Positions 6,639 to 12,849 of a DNA stretch of 40,037 nt are shown here, piece after piece (the stretch's first letter is position 1; each line of letters opens with the position of its first letter). The notes under the pieces were generated by a model. It was not told the DNA's origin. It saw only the letters and a program-made list of their open reading frames with translations, and did not search any database. Source of the stretch: a virus; the IMG/VR virus record IMGVR_UViG_3300010397_001069, positions 1 through 40,037 of that record; one strand, written 5' to 3'. Made by a program: the position numbers and the translations under genes.

Positions 6639-7655
6639 CTATTTTCGGTTCGCTAGTTCTTCAAGCCAGGGAATCAATGCATTGCCTGGTCTTAGGTCGA
6701 GTCGATACGGAACCAGCCTCATTATATCCTCATCCTTATACAATTCCGGCGCGAACGTAGAGGTCGTAGTGACTATTCCTTTCGAGACGTTTGGCTTAAT
6801 ATTGAGAGTACCCACCAGCGCCCTCACTTCATCGGCTGTGACGGGTCTAGTGACCTTATATCGCTTTATCTGATCATATATTCTTATTGAGTTAACACCG
6901 TCCAAGGTTGCGATGACATCTATTCCTCCATCGCCACTCCTAGGCGTAAGAATAACTTCATAGCCGTCGCGTTCCCACGCTCCCGCGATGATCTCCTCTA
7001 GGGTGCGAGGATCTATGCTGTAGATGGCGTCAGGGTCACGTGTTATTATTCTTACAATCTCGAACCAAGCGATTCCAACTGCTTGAACAAGTTGGCCTTC
7101 TTTTGTCTTATCACCGAGGGTGAGTAGAGCCTGAAGAGTAATATCTGGCGCATCATCTTGAACTAATACACTGAACCGACTTTTAGGCGGGGATATTATT
7201 ATGGTTTCTGGAATGACTATATCTAGTCCGTGCTGCTTAACATAATCATCAATCTGATATGCCTGACTTGCGCGAAGCTCAATAACAAACAAATCATCGT
7301 ATCCGGTTGGAATCATCCTTCCTAAGTGCCTGTCTTGTTGCATCATTCGTTCAGTTATACGTGGGTCGAATCCTTGTATTCTGTTGACTGTTAACCTTTG
7401 TCGGTGACGTTCTTTTTTTCGGAAGATATCATGTTCCGGCTCCACAAAATCCATCGGAGTTTCAACGACTATACCCCGACCATAAAACTCCTTATGAGGG
7501 TGCCACCACAGATAGACCATATCTCCTTTCTTTAATTCTCTATTCGGTGCAATTTCGTACTTACGGATATCACCCTCTGGAGGAATATAGAGATCTGATA
7601 CATGTGCTGCAGTGAAGAGTATCCAATACCTCATGTTTCGGTGGCTCATATACAA
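6639..7655 (-). CDS. EVE-Mrr fusion: modification-dependent (type IV) restriction endonuclease
   Basis: 338 residues with two domains. Residues 9-155 look like an EVE/PUA-like reader: it begins RYWILFTA, followed by basic and aromatic segments such as LKKGDMVYLWWHP and FYGRGIVVE. EVE domains bind modified bases by flipping them. Residues 215-305 are an Mrr-type PD-(D/E)XK nuclease with E221 (TLEEIIAGAWERDGYEV), D246 in GDGGIDVI, and Q262-x-K264 in YDQIKRYK, the QxK variant typical of Mrr. Such fusions cut DNA carrying modified cytosine. On a phage this would exclude rivals with modified genomes. A promoter TTGTAT/TAGAAT, 17 bp apart, lies at 7680-7708, with a DnaA-type box 3 bp before the ATG. 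Confidence 0.85.
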   Translation of the reverse strand: MYMSHRNMRYWILFTAAHVSDLYIPPEGDIRKYEIAPNRELKKGDMVYLWWHPHKEFYGRGIVVETPMDFVEPEHDIFRKKERHRQRLTVNRIQGFDPRITERMMQQDRHLGRMIPTGYDDLFVIELRASQAYQIDDYVKQHGLDIVIPETIIISPPKSRFSVLVQDDAPDITLQALLTLGDKTKEGQLVQAVGIAWFEIVRIITRDPDAIYSIDPRTLEEIIAGAWERDGYEVILTPRSGDGGIDVIATLDGVNSIRIYDQIKRYKVTRPVTADEVRALVGTLNIKPNVSKGIVTTTSTFAPELYKDEDIMRLVPYRLDLRPGNALIPWLEELANRK

Positions 7656-7727
7656 CCTGTGGATAACCTGAGTTGACCGATTCTACAGGCTTGATATGCT
7701 TAATACAAAGCAACTAACCACTCTAAA
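7656..7727. promoter_or_regulatory. Overlapping divergent promoters with DnaA-type box (copy 2 of shared module)
   Basis: On plus, TTGACC (7673-7678) and TATGCT (7695-7700), 16 bp apart, drive the 7728 operon. On minus, TTGTAT (7703-7708) and TAGAAT (7680-7685), 17 bp apart, drive the EVE-Mrr gene. The two promoters interleave, so RNA polymerase can use only one at a time. TTATCCACA (7658-7666 as TGTGGATAA) lies directly before the minus-strand ATG and also supplies a weak CAGG ribosome site. Confidence 0.7.
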
Positions 7728-7925
7728 ATGGAACCTACAATCAACGAACGGTTCGTAAAACTAAGCTCTCGTGTTCCCTTCCCTGAAGACATCGCGCTAG
7801 GTGATGACATCTCGGTAGAAATCAAAGGTCGAAGCTTCATTTTCAACTGCGTAAAGCAAGAGAGCCTCGACAATCAAGATGGAACGATTGACCGAGTGTT
7901 CATCCTGAAGTCGGTCAGCGAGTAA
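7728..7925 (+). CDS. Small hypothetical protein, first gene of SSB-like operon
   Basis: 65 residues from ATG 7728, with no insertions, signal peptide or cysteine motif. The sequence is acidic and beta-rich (LGDDISVEIKGRSFIFNCVKQES, then DGTIDRVFILKSVSE), which suggests a small beta-barrel. It lies 15 bp before the 196-residue OB-like gene and under the same strong promoter, ahead of a clear terminator at 8541, so the two form an operon. No ribosome site of good strength is visible. A role with the ssDNA-binding-like partner in replication or recombination is inferred. Confidence 0.7.
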   Translation: MEPTINERFVKLSSRVPFPEDIALGDDISVEIKGRSFIFNCVKQESLDNQDGTIDRVFILKSVSE

Positions 7926-7940
7926 TTAATCATCAATCAT

Positions 7941-8531
7941 ATGATTCACAATAAGAATATTCGTGTAGACAGCATAGAGACTAAGATGGCCTCAAGCGGT
8001 AACACGAAGTACATCATTACAGAGGGAAAAGATAAGTACTACTTCTGGAGACTAGAGAAAGGCTCGGAGGGAAGTGTCTTTAATTCCTTTACAGGAATGA
8101 GCGATGCAGGAACCTTAAAGAAAGGCTCTGTAGTTCACATCGGATTCACAGAGGAAGATGAATCCTTCGTTAATAATGACGGCAAAACCATTAACTATAA
8201 GTCCAGGCATATTGTTGGTCTTAGAGAAGCGGGAGCTGACACAACGGCGTCTACCAGCCAGCCAGCAAGAAACTCTCGTCCTGGGGCAAATTCTGGCTCT
8301 ACAGAGAGTCCTAGAGAGTCAAATACAGCCTTTGGTCAGAGATTAGCGATTCACGGAATGGTCAACGGTATGCTGGCTAGTGGGAAGGCGCCGGCTGAGG
8401 TCGAAGACAGCCTTGGGGATCTGCTCGAGCTGGAAGACGCGATTGACCGGGCTTTGAAGAGTCCAAGTGAATTCTATCCCGATGATGATCCCAGTGAATG
8501 GGAAAAGGAACCTCAGTATCGACCCGAATAG
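7941..8531 (+). CDS. OB-fold-like, possible ssDNA-binding protein
   Basis: 196 residues in three parts. Residues 1-95 are beta-strand rich with basic and aromatic residues (TKYIITEGKDKYYFWRLEKG; TINYKSRHIVGL), compatible with an OB fold. Residues 97-130 are a flexible S/T/P/N-rich linker. Residues 130-196 hold a helical segment and an acidic tail (YPDDDPSEWEKEPQYRPE). A core domain followed by a disordered linker and an acidic tip is the general SSB plan, although the tip lacks the canonical DDDIPF. The function is inferred from this plan and not from a recognised family. It is the last gene before a strong terminator. Confidence 0.6.
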   Translation: MIHNKNIRVDSIETKMASSGNTKYIITEGKDKYYFWRLEKGSEGSVFNSFTGMSDAGTLKKGSVVHIGFTEEDESFVNNDGKTINYKSRHIVGLREAGADTTASTSQPARNSRPGANSGSTESPRESNTAFGQRLAIHGMVNGMLASGKAPAEVEDSLGDLLELEDAIDRALKSPSEFYPDDDPSEWEKEPQYRPE

Positions 8532-8540
8532 TAAGTTGCA

Positions 8541-8566
8541 GCCCTCTCGGAAACGGGAGGGCTTTA
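8541..8566 (+). terminator. Intrinsic terminator of the 7728-8531 operon
   Basis: GCCCTCTCG and CGGGAGGGC flank a GAAA tetraloop (8541-8562) and run into CTTTACACTTT. The stem is GC-rich and stable with one mismatch, and lies 10 bp after the stop codon. Confidence 0.85.
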
Positions 8567-8580
8567 CACTTTATGCTGGT

Positions 8581-9357
8581 TTACTTTTTGACTTGTGGTC
8601 CTATTGGATTCTTCAAAATTATGTCTACAGCGCTTTTGATATTGAATCCGGTAACTATTCCTGAATTACCCTGAATGACCATATCAGTATCTGTAAACCT
8701 ATCTTCTTTACCTTTCTCGGTAATCTTACGCTTAACAACGTACTCTTGATTTCTATATCCGCTAACTACCGCCGCGACCTTTAATGCTCTGGTGGTCTGA
8801 TCCACAAAAACTATAGGAGCACCAGAAAAACCAGGATTGTTCATTCCATCTAAAATGATAAGCATATAGTCATTCGTTGATGATGGGACTATAGCAGAGC
8901 AAATACCCTTCTTTACTAGAGGGAACGGATAGCCATTATTTATTTTGCGGCTATCAATACCTATCCCAAAAGGAAATCCAAGGAAATACATTGGTTGCGA
9001 TACAGACAGGTTCTCAGAGGTTGCTTCAAGGGGATAAGCAGGAGAAATCTGAACATCTAAAACTAATACCGCAATGTCTACTTCTTCTGGTGTTGGGAAA
9101 AGTGGTTTAACAGCAAATTGTTTCCATCCTCCTAACTGTAGAATGTCTACATTGTCTCCGTTCTTCATCCCTTTAACTAAATGTCTAGCTGTAATCAAGT
9201 ATTGTCTATCTTGAACCTCAATAGTGAACCCAGTGCCCTGATTAACGCCGTACTTGACCAAAAACACTCTGCTAAGAATATTAGAAGTTACTTCCACTTG
9301 TGCTTTGTTGGGTTGAGCAATATTCAAAAGCAATACGGCCGCTATTAGATATCTCAT
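8581..9357 (-). CDS. Secreted trypsin-like serine protease
   Basis: 258 residues with a good ribosome site (AGAGGTG). Residues 1-19 form a signal peptide (MRYLIAAVLLLNIA, with cleavage near NKAQ). The mature part carries the chymotrypsin/HtrA-like triad: H59 in LITARHLV, D94 in EEVDIAVLVLD, and S178 in NPGFSGAP. No PDZ domain follows, so it is shorter than DegP/DegS. It should act outside the cytoplasm. Trypsin-like proteases with export signals are unusual phage cargo. It could modify host surface proteins, process virion components during exit, or serve as a lysogenic conversion factor. It is flanked by terminators on both sides (8541 and 9391) and looks like an independent moron-type gene with its own promoter (GATATAG near 9380). 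Confidence 0.87.
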   Translation of the reverse strand: MRYLIAAVLLLNIAQPNKAQVEVTSNILSRVFLVKYGVNQGTGFTIEVQDRQYLITARHLVKGMKNGDNVDILQLGGWKQFAVKPLFPTPEEVDIAVLVLDVQISPAYPLEATSENLSVSQPMYFLGFPFGIGIDSRKINNGYPFPLVKKGICSAIVPSSTNDYMLIILDGMNNPGFSGAPIVFVDQTTRALKVAAVVSGYRNQEYVVKRKITEKGKEDRFTDTDMVIQGNSGIVTGFNIKSAVDIILKNPIGPQVKK

Positions 9358-9390
9358 TCAGTCACCTCTTGTTAATCGAACTATATCAAA

Positions 9391-9442
9391 AAAAGACACA
9401 GCACGAGAGTAATGGGCGCACGTTTAGAATGCTGTGTCTTTT
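9391..9442. terminator. Bidirectional intrinsic terminator, 13-bp perfect stem
   Basis: AAAAGACACAGCA (9391-9403) pairs perfectly with TGCTGTGTCTTTT (9430-9442) around a 26-nt loop. Read on minus, the stem runs into seven Ts; on plus it ends in TTTT. It insulates the protease gene from the upstream minus-strand operon. Confidence 0.75.
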
Positions 9443-9469
9443 AGTTTGTGAAGGCGTCTATAGGTGGGC

Positions 9470-9643
9470 TTAGGCCGCTACTGGCTCAGTTGGCGGAGTA
9501 GTCGGCGGCTGGTGTAGAGCTACAATCCGTGGGTCGTTCGGCACTGAAGTAATCGGACATTTAATCCGTTTATCGGTGGCGTGGACCCAGAACTTTTCTC
9601 CTCGAAGCAACCTCATTGGTGCTTTGCAGTGTGGGCATAACAT
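9470..9643 (-). CDS. 57-residue zinc-ribbon protein
   Basis: The ATG at 9643 lies after GGAAGGAGGG, one of the best ribosome sites in the window. The 57-residue product begins MLCPHCKAPMRLL, and a further cysteine appears in RIKCPIT, so there are at least three cysteines and a histidine for metal binding. The C-terminus is a proline-rich tail (PPTTPPTEPVAA). Its 5' part overlaps the 3' end of the 80-residue secreted-protein gene by 74 nt in another frame. It ends just before the bidirectional terminator. The function is unknown; small zinc proteins are a recurring theme in this genome. Confidence 0.72.
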   Translation of the reverse strand: MLCPHCKAPMRLLRGEKFWVHATDKRIKCPITSVPNDPRIVALHQPPTTPPTEPVAA

Positions 9644-9812
9644 ATGCCCTCCTTCCTTTCACTTTGAAAGGTGAGAATGGTACGGTTATGAGAATCCAGA
9701 TTTGTTCCTGGGCTACTGACACTCGTACTGGAAGCTGAGGCCGGGGATTGAACTTTGCTATCTCACCGTGAGCGGTGACGCAAAGCAGAATTACGAGAAC
9801 GAGTAGTTTCAT
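9570..9812 (-). CDS. Small exported protein
   Basis: 80 residues, starting with a clear signal peptide (MKLLVLVILLCVTAHGE, about 16 residues) after AAGGTG as ribosome site. The remaining part is beta-rich at first (VRVSVAQEQIWILITVPF) and then basic. The C-terminal 25 residues overlap the start of the 57-residue zinc-ribbon gene in a different frame, so they may be poorly conserved. The ATG overlaps the stop of the upstream 132-residue gene. The family is not recognised. It would act in the periplasm or outside the cell, perhaps with the lysis proteins. Confidence 0.6.
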   Translation of the reverse strand: MKLLVLVILLCVTAHGEIAKFNPRPQLPVRVSVAQEQIWILITVPFSPFKVKGRRAYVMPTLQSTNEVASRRKVLGPRHR

Positions 9813-10207
9813 TTTTCACCTTCTTCTTTCTGTGTTTCAGCGACTCTCTGTGCCGCTTCTTCTGGTCGGAATAGCGGCTGTGTGTACTCATCGTTATCCT
9901 CCGGTCGGAGAAACGAATTCTTGAGATTCCTCTGTGCGTTGAGTTTCTTTCGTCTCTCCAACGCTTCTTCGAAACCATCTTGGAGGCGGGAAGATTTGAC
10001 GGGCCGTGCGACCCCCTTCCTGGATGTTGACATCGCGTCAGATTTCTCCTTTGCAATGTTTGCCGGTGCCGTTTGGATCTCCCCGCCATAAACTTCGTGA
10101 AGTGCCTTATGAATCCCGACTGCCCAGTAGTGGTCTTGATGAGTTGAATCTTTGTCGAGAAACAGGGAGGCACGGTCATAGAGCTTCTGCAACGGTTTGG
10201 GAATCAC
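9809..10207 (-). CDS. Hypothetical hydrophilic protein
   Basis: 132 residues from a GTG that follows GGGAGG by 6 bases, a strong start. The N-terminal 45 residues are helical (QKLYDRASLFLDKDSTHQD; YWAVGIHKALHEVYGG). The rest is charged and low in hydrophobics, rich in E, K, R and Q, and probably disordered or coiled coil. There is no known motif. A shifted open frame of 138 codons (9763-10179) on the same strand is a compositional shadow with very high Arg/Ser/His content and was rejected. It is co-directional with the small exported protein, with stop and start overlapping by 4 bp. Confidence 0.72.
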   Translation of the reverse strand: MIPKPLQKLYDRASLFLDKDSTHQDHYWAVGIHKALHEVYGGEIQTAPANIAKEKSDAMSTSRKGVARPVKSSRLQDGFEEALERRKKLNAQRNLKNSFLRPEDNDEYTQPLFRPEEAAQRVAETQKEEGEK

Positions 10208-10334
10208 GCGATACCTCCCTTACAGATGTCAGCTAGAGCCAGCTTTTAAGTGGATTGCCGTTTACTTGGATTGAGTGCGAACGGCTTACATGGGCGTAGG
10301 TCGAAAGGAAGCGCGAGGCGTCGGATAACATACC

Positions 10335-10397
10335 CATTATGTGCGGCTAACTTTGCTGTTCACCGCTCCCGAATGGGGCGGCATTTAGCACATAATG
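10335..10397. repeat. Large two-tier palindrome in a 240-bp gene-free gap
   Basis: CATTATGTGC (10335-10344) is perfectly repeated inverted as GCACATAATG (10388-10397). Inside it CCGCTCCC (10363-10370) faces GGGGCGG (10375-10381) across a GAAT loop. The gap 10208-10446 holds no convincing gene. There is no T-run, so a simple terminator is unlikely. It could be a structured RNA, a protein-binding palindrome or a secondary replication site. Confidence 0.5.
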
Positions 10398-10446
10398 TCT
10401 CGTTATCGGATGACCGCTCCTTTTGGGCTTCGTTGCAGAACCACTT

Positions 10447-11169
10447 TTAGATGTCGATATACTTGTTCAAGACAGGGTTGAGTTTCCCCGTTGCTTTGAA
10501 CTGCTGGAACGGTGGTAGGGCTTTGAAGCTGGACGTGAAGGCGTTACTGAGGCTCCACATGCTCCGGTCCTGGAACTCGTCGTATTCGGGCTGGAAGTAG
10601 TGGTGGTGAACTGAAGGCAGAAGCTTTAAAGGCGCTAAGTGATCCACGAAGACATCGTAGATGATTCCCTTAGCCTGGGCTTCTGCGAGCTCAAACTCTT
10701 TCCACTGGTTGATGGTCTTTTGAAGCGGCTCGAAACTTCGTTGAATCCTATCGACTCCAATTGAGAGCGAGTCGATGAGGTTGAAGTTCTTGGAGTGCTT
10801 AGAGAGGACGGGTGAGAAGTCGCCTTTGAAGGCCATGTTCGAACAGACGAACACGCGATAGCCTACAGTGAGAGCGAGTCTCATTGACTTGTCGTTGGCG
10901 TTACGGATGCCAATTGCAAACCGACAGCCGGTAAAGTCGTAATCGAGTTCCATTAGTCCAAACATCTTCATGCCGTCCTGTGAGACTGCGTACTCATCTC
11001 CAGCTACGTTGATGTGCCGGAAGGCAAGAGTCTCCATTAGAGCTTCGACAATCTTGATGTGTGCGATGGGTTGGTGAGTGAGTGTGGCGGTGGGAGCGGG
11101 GATCAGCGCGAGTTCTTCACGCGTGATTCTGTTGGTTCCTCTGCCCGCGATTAAAACGCTTTCAGTCAT
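10447..11169 (-). CDS. DUF932-family phage/plasmid protein
   Basis: 240 residues with an excellent start (AGGAGG before ATG 11169). The features fit the DUF932 / phage-plasmid-like family: a mid-domain with GDEYAVSQDGMKMFGLMEL, the IGIRNANDKSMRLALTVGYRVFVCSNMAF segment (conserved N, K and C-S-N pattern), and a helical C-terminal part. The family is common in phages and plasmids near recombination genes; its biochemical role is unsettled. Here it lies upstream of small genes and downstream of a strong hairpin at 11200-11215, so it may be separately transcribed or attenuated. No zinc motif or catalytic residue is evident. Confidence 0.8.
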   Translation of the reverse strand: MTESVLIAGRGTNRITREELALIPAPTATLTHQPIAHIKIVEALMETLAFRHINVAGDEYAVSQDGMKMFGLMELDYDFTGCRFAIGIRNANDKSMRLALTVGYRVFVCSNMAFKGDFSPVLSKHSKNFNLIDSLSIGVDRIQRSFEPLQKTINQWKEFELAEAQAKGIIYDVFVDHLAPLKLLPSVHHHYFQPEYDEFQDRSMWSLSNAFTSSFKALPPFQQFKATGKLNPVLNKYIDI

Positions 11170-11199
11170 ATTTCCTCCTGGTGTTGTGAATGTGCAAAA

Positions 11200-11215
11200 G
11201 GGGCCCGAAGGCCCC
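11200..11215 (-). terminator. Intrinsic terminator/attenuator before the DUF932 gene
   Basis: On minus, GGGGCC-TTCG-GGCCCC followed by TTTTG: a 6-bp all-GC stem with a UUCG tetraloop and a short T-run. It lies between the 75-residue gene stop (11218) and the DUF932 ribosome site, so it should limit read-through from the lysis cluster. Confidence 0.85.
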
Positions 11216-11217
11216 GG

Positions 11218-11445
11218 TTATTCATCGGCGGAGTCGCCGGTTTGTTTGGGTTCCCGTATTTGAATCGACACGTTTGGGAACAGGTCGAGTTTCACGTTGA
11301 TACTGCCGTCCCTGTTTTCAAATGCCGCTCCAATTCGGTTCCAGTAGGTTCGTTCGTCTTTGCCTTTCCCCTGTTTCACGATTTGATAGACGACTAGCAA
11401 ACAACTACCGCTCCTTTCCCAGCTAAAGCTGGAGAGACACCCCAT
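11218..11445 (-). CDS. Small conserved-type hypothetical protein
   Basis: 75 residues as an open frame. The core, from about residue 24 (KQGKGKDERTYWNRIGAAF) through ENRDGSINVKLDLFPNVSIQIREP, resembles a small beta-rich family often annotated as hypothetical in plasmids and phages (pattern W-x-R-I-G-A-A-F, then D-G-S-x-N-V-x-L-D). That resemblance is from memory. The true start is uncertain: the ATG at 11445 lacks a ribosome site, while AAAGGAG lies upstream of in-frame TTG and GTG codons at about residues 16-23. It ends directly at the GC-rich terminator. Confidence 0.7.
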   Translation of the reverse strand: MGCLSSFSWERSGSCLLVVYQIVKQGKGKDERTYWNRIGAAFENRDGSINVKLDLFPNVSIQIREPKQTGDSADE

Positions 11446-11490
11446 GCAGTCTTTTTTGGACTGTTGTTTTTGTAGGGCGTCACCCCAGCT

Positions 11491-11520
11491 CCCGATTGCG
11501 TAATAAATAATCCAATCGGG
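11491..11520. repeat. 8-bp inverted repeat between small genes
   Basis: CCCGATTG (11491-11498) and CAATCGGG (11513-11520) form a perfect 8-bp stem with a 14-nt AT-rich loop, and flanking GCTC/GGAGC may lengthen it. There is no T-run. It lies between the holin-like gene stop and the 75-residue gene start, so it could be an RNA-processing or weak termination hairpin. Confidence 0.5.
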
Positions 11521-11532
11521 TGGGGAGCCAAG

Positions 11533-11730
11533 TTAGGTAGGTTGGTAACGGATGAGCTTGTCTAGTCCCAAGATTCCGCCGATTATCGCAGCGGTAATAA
11601 GGACGTAGAGGAGCGTCTGGAGGTCTGCGAGGGACTTTACATTGAATTGGTTGGTAGCCAGAACTGTGGCCATTTGCCCGATTGCTCCAGCGGCGAATCC
11701 ACGAAGGATTCTAAGTAGTACACTTTTCAT
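11533..11730 (-). CDS. Two-TM small membrane protein, candidate holin
   Basis: 65 residues from the ATG at 11730, which lies 2 bases after the TAA of the upstream frame (TTAACAATG). There is a basic N-terminus (MKSVLLRILRGF), a hydrophobic Ala/Gly-rich helix at about 10-26 (GFAAGAIGQMATVLAT), a short polar turn, a second helix at about 40-57 (LLYVLITAAIIGGILG), and a basic tail. This is the class II holin layout. It follows the lysozyme-like gene by one small cistron, which supports a lysis role. Holin function is inferred from topology and context, not sequence family. Confidence 0.65.
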   Translation of the reverse strand: MKSVLLRILRGFAAGAIGQMATVLATNQFNVKSLADLQTLLYVLITAAIIGGILGLDKLIRYQPT

Positions 11731-11732
11731 TG

Positions 11733-11984
11733 TTAATCGATTAATGATAGTTGAGTTATGAAGGTGTGAATCTTTTCTTGTTGGTAAGAGGTATAGAGTC
11801 TGCGGCATTTCGCACAGTGCTTAATTGGGAAGATGCCTTTTGAGGTTGCCACAATACTTGTTGTCCATTCGTGGGTCGAAGTGTATGGGACGTGCCACGA
11901 TTCACTGCAAGGATTCAAGATGAAGTTTCGTAGTGAGAACGGTATTGAGCCAGGTTGTGCTGGCAGGAACGACGTAATATCCAT
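11733..11984 (-). CDS. Small cysteine/histidine protein overlapping lysozyme gene end
   Basis: An open frame of 83 codons whose first 28 codons overlap the 3' end of the lysozyme-like gene in another frame. The C-terminal part (STHEWTTSIVATSKGIFPIK, then HCAKCRRLYTSY) looks like a genuine zinc-binding module, with C-x2-C and nearby histidines. The TAA is 2 bases before the holin-like ATG, a coupling pattern used elsewhere here, which supports translation of this frame. The true start may be a TTG at about residue 24. No family is recognised. Confidence 0.5.
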   Translation of the reverse strand: MDITSFLPAQPGSIPFSLRNFILNPCSESWHVPYTSTHEWTTSIVATSKGIFPIKHCAKCRRLYTSYQQEKIHTFITQLSLID

Positions 11985-12471
11985 TCAATTCTTCGATAGT
12001 CCTTTTACCTCTCGCTTCGTACTTTGCTAACAGGGAGTCAATTGCGTTAATGGCCTCTCCCATTGTGGCGAATCGTTGCAAGCCTCCTCCGGGCCGCATT
12101 ATGCCCCAGTAGTTGTTATATGGAGCGTGGGTACAACTGTATTGTTCGATGGTGCAGATTCCGATGATTGTAGACCAATATGGACTCTCCAAAATCTGAG
12201 CTGCGTAAGGTGTGAGTGGGGAACCTTTGGATTGCAGGAACAATGTGAGTTGCTCGATGGAGATTTGTTTTTCCGCCCGCGTCGAATGCCGTCCACTCGA
12301 TTGAGCGGATCTCGGTCGTTGATTCGAGGGTGGCGTGATTGGTACATAGTGTTGAACTAATAAGTTGGGGTCTTGTAATACTTCATTCTTTTGTTTGGGT
12401 GCTTGGGCGATAGCTGGTCTGAACAGTAGAAAGCTTAGGAGGATTCCTAAGAGAAGTCCTGCTCCAAACAT
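11902..12471 (-). CDS. Membrane-anchored lysozyme/glucosaminidase-like endolysin
   Basis: 189 residues. Residues 1-22 are a hydrophobic export or anchor segment (MFGAGLLLGILLSFLLFRPAIA). A linker rich in P, S, Q and R follows to about 68. Residues 70-189 form a lysozyme-superfamily-like domain: SPYWSTIIGICTIEQYSC with a likely catalytic Glu in TIEQ, then NNYWGIMRPGG, GEAINAIDSLLAKYE, and GYYVVPASTTWLNTV. The layout resembles glucosaminidase or lytic transglycosylase domains that cut the peptidoglycan glycan. A signal-anchor on an endolysin would allow Sec export without a classical holin channel. The ATG overlaps the stop of a 34-codon frame (TGATG). It is followed by the zinc protein and the two-TM holin-like protein. 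Confidence 0.75.
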   Translation of the reverse strand: MFGAGLLLGILLSFLLFRPAIAQAPKQKNEVLQDPNLLVQHYVPITPPSNQRPRSAQSSGRHSTRAEKQISIEQLTLFLQSKGSPLTPYAAQILESPYWSTIIGICTIEQYSCTHAPYNNYWGIMRPGGGLQRFATMGEAINAIDSLLAKYEARGKRTIEELNGYYVVPASTTWLNTVLTTKLHLESLQ

Positions 12472-12575
12472 CAGCCAACGCCTATTGGAAAATTTGCATT
12501 AAGTCCGTTTATAAGCCCACAGTCGCCGGTAATCCCTCTACCCCTCCAGGCGGTTTTCAGGCTTGTAATGGTCAA
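12471..12575 (-). CDS. 34-codon frame resembling a tail-fibre N-terminus (remnant or mini-gene)
   Basis: From a TTG at 12575 the frame reads LTITSLKTAWRGRGITGDCG, then LINGLNANFPIGVG, and stops in TGATG, overlapping the lysozyme start. The segment K-T-x-W-x-x-G-x-x-IT...LNANF matches the N-terminal signature of the fibre protein at 14936-15511 (MALKTWATGENLLASGLNANF), a motif common to phage fibre proteins. It may be the truncated 5' end of a lost fibre gene, or a leader peptide coupling translation to the lysozyme gene. No ribosome site is evident. Confidence 0.35.
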   Translation of the reverse strand: MTITSLKTAWRGRGITGDCGLINGLNANFPIGVG

Positions 12576-12579
12576 TAAT

Positions 12580-12849
12580 TTATTCGGTCGGATCTGCGAG
12601 AAGTCTTTCGAGAAGCAGCTTGCAAGATTCTGTGTCGCCTTGGAGTAGGTATTCGAGCACTGATTGAACTTGATGGTGAATAACAAACAAGTAAGAGGTG
12701 TTGTCCATGTTCTCGTTCTTGGCTTGTTTGATGGCTCCTGGTTTATCTAAAAGGTTGCCGCCGTGTTCAACCTGACCTTTCTCAAACTTCGGGATAAATT
12801 CATCTCCGAAGGATTGAAGGATAAGTTGAGCGAGTTCTGGGGGAGTCAT
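12580..12849 (-). CDS. Small phage protein, possibly MazG/dNTP-pyrophosphohydrolase-like
   Basis: 89 residues, helical. The N-terminal part has FIPKFEKGQVEHGGNLLDKP followed by AIKQAKNENMDNTSYLFVIHHQ. The EHGG and later E-x3-D spacing recalls the metal-binding helices of MazG-like or dATP/dGTP pyrophosphohydrolase-like phage proteins. The C-terminus is leucine-rich (VLEYLLQGDTESCKLLLERLL). The ATG overlaps the stop of the papain-like gene (TAATG). A nucleotide-pool role is a tentative reading of the motif. A shifted 71-codon frame over its 3' end (to 12471) is accepted only for its last 34 codons. Confidence 0.6.
   Translation of the reverse strand: MTPPELAQLILQSFGDEFIPKFEKGQVEHGGNLLDKPGAIKQAKNENMDNTSYLFVIHHQVQSVLEYLLQGDTESCKLLLERLLADPTE

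Noticed and set aside
9763-10179. 138-codon frame on minus within the 132-residue gene
   Set aside because: Arg/Ser/His-rich shadow; the overlapping frame has a strong GGGAGG and GTG start and natural composition.
10363-10446. 27 codons after the DUF932 stop, in the same frame, with a C...C-x2-C pattern
   Set aside because: No start codon; would need TAA read-through; overlaps the palindrome.
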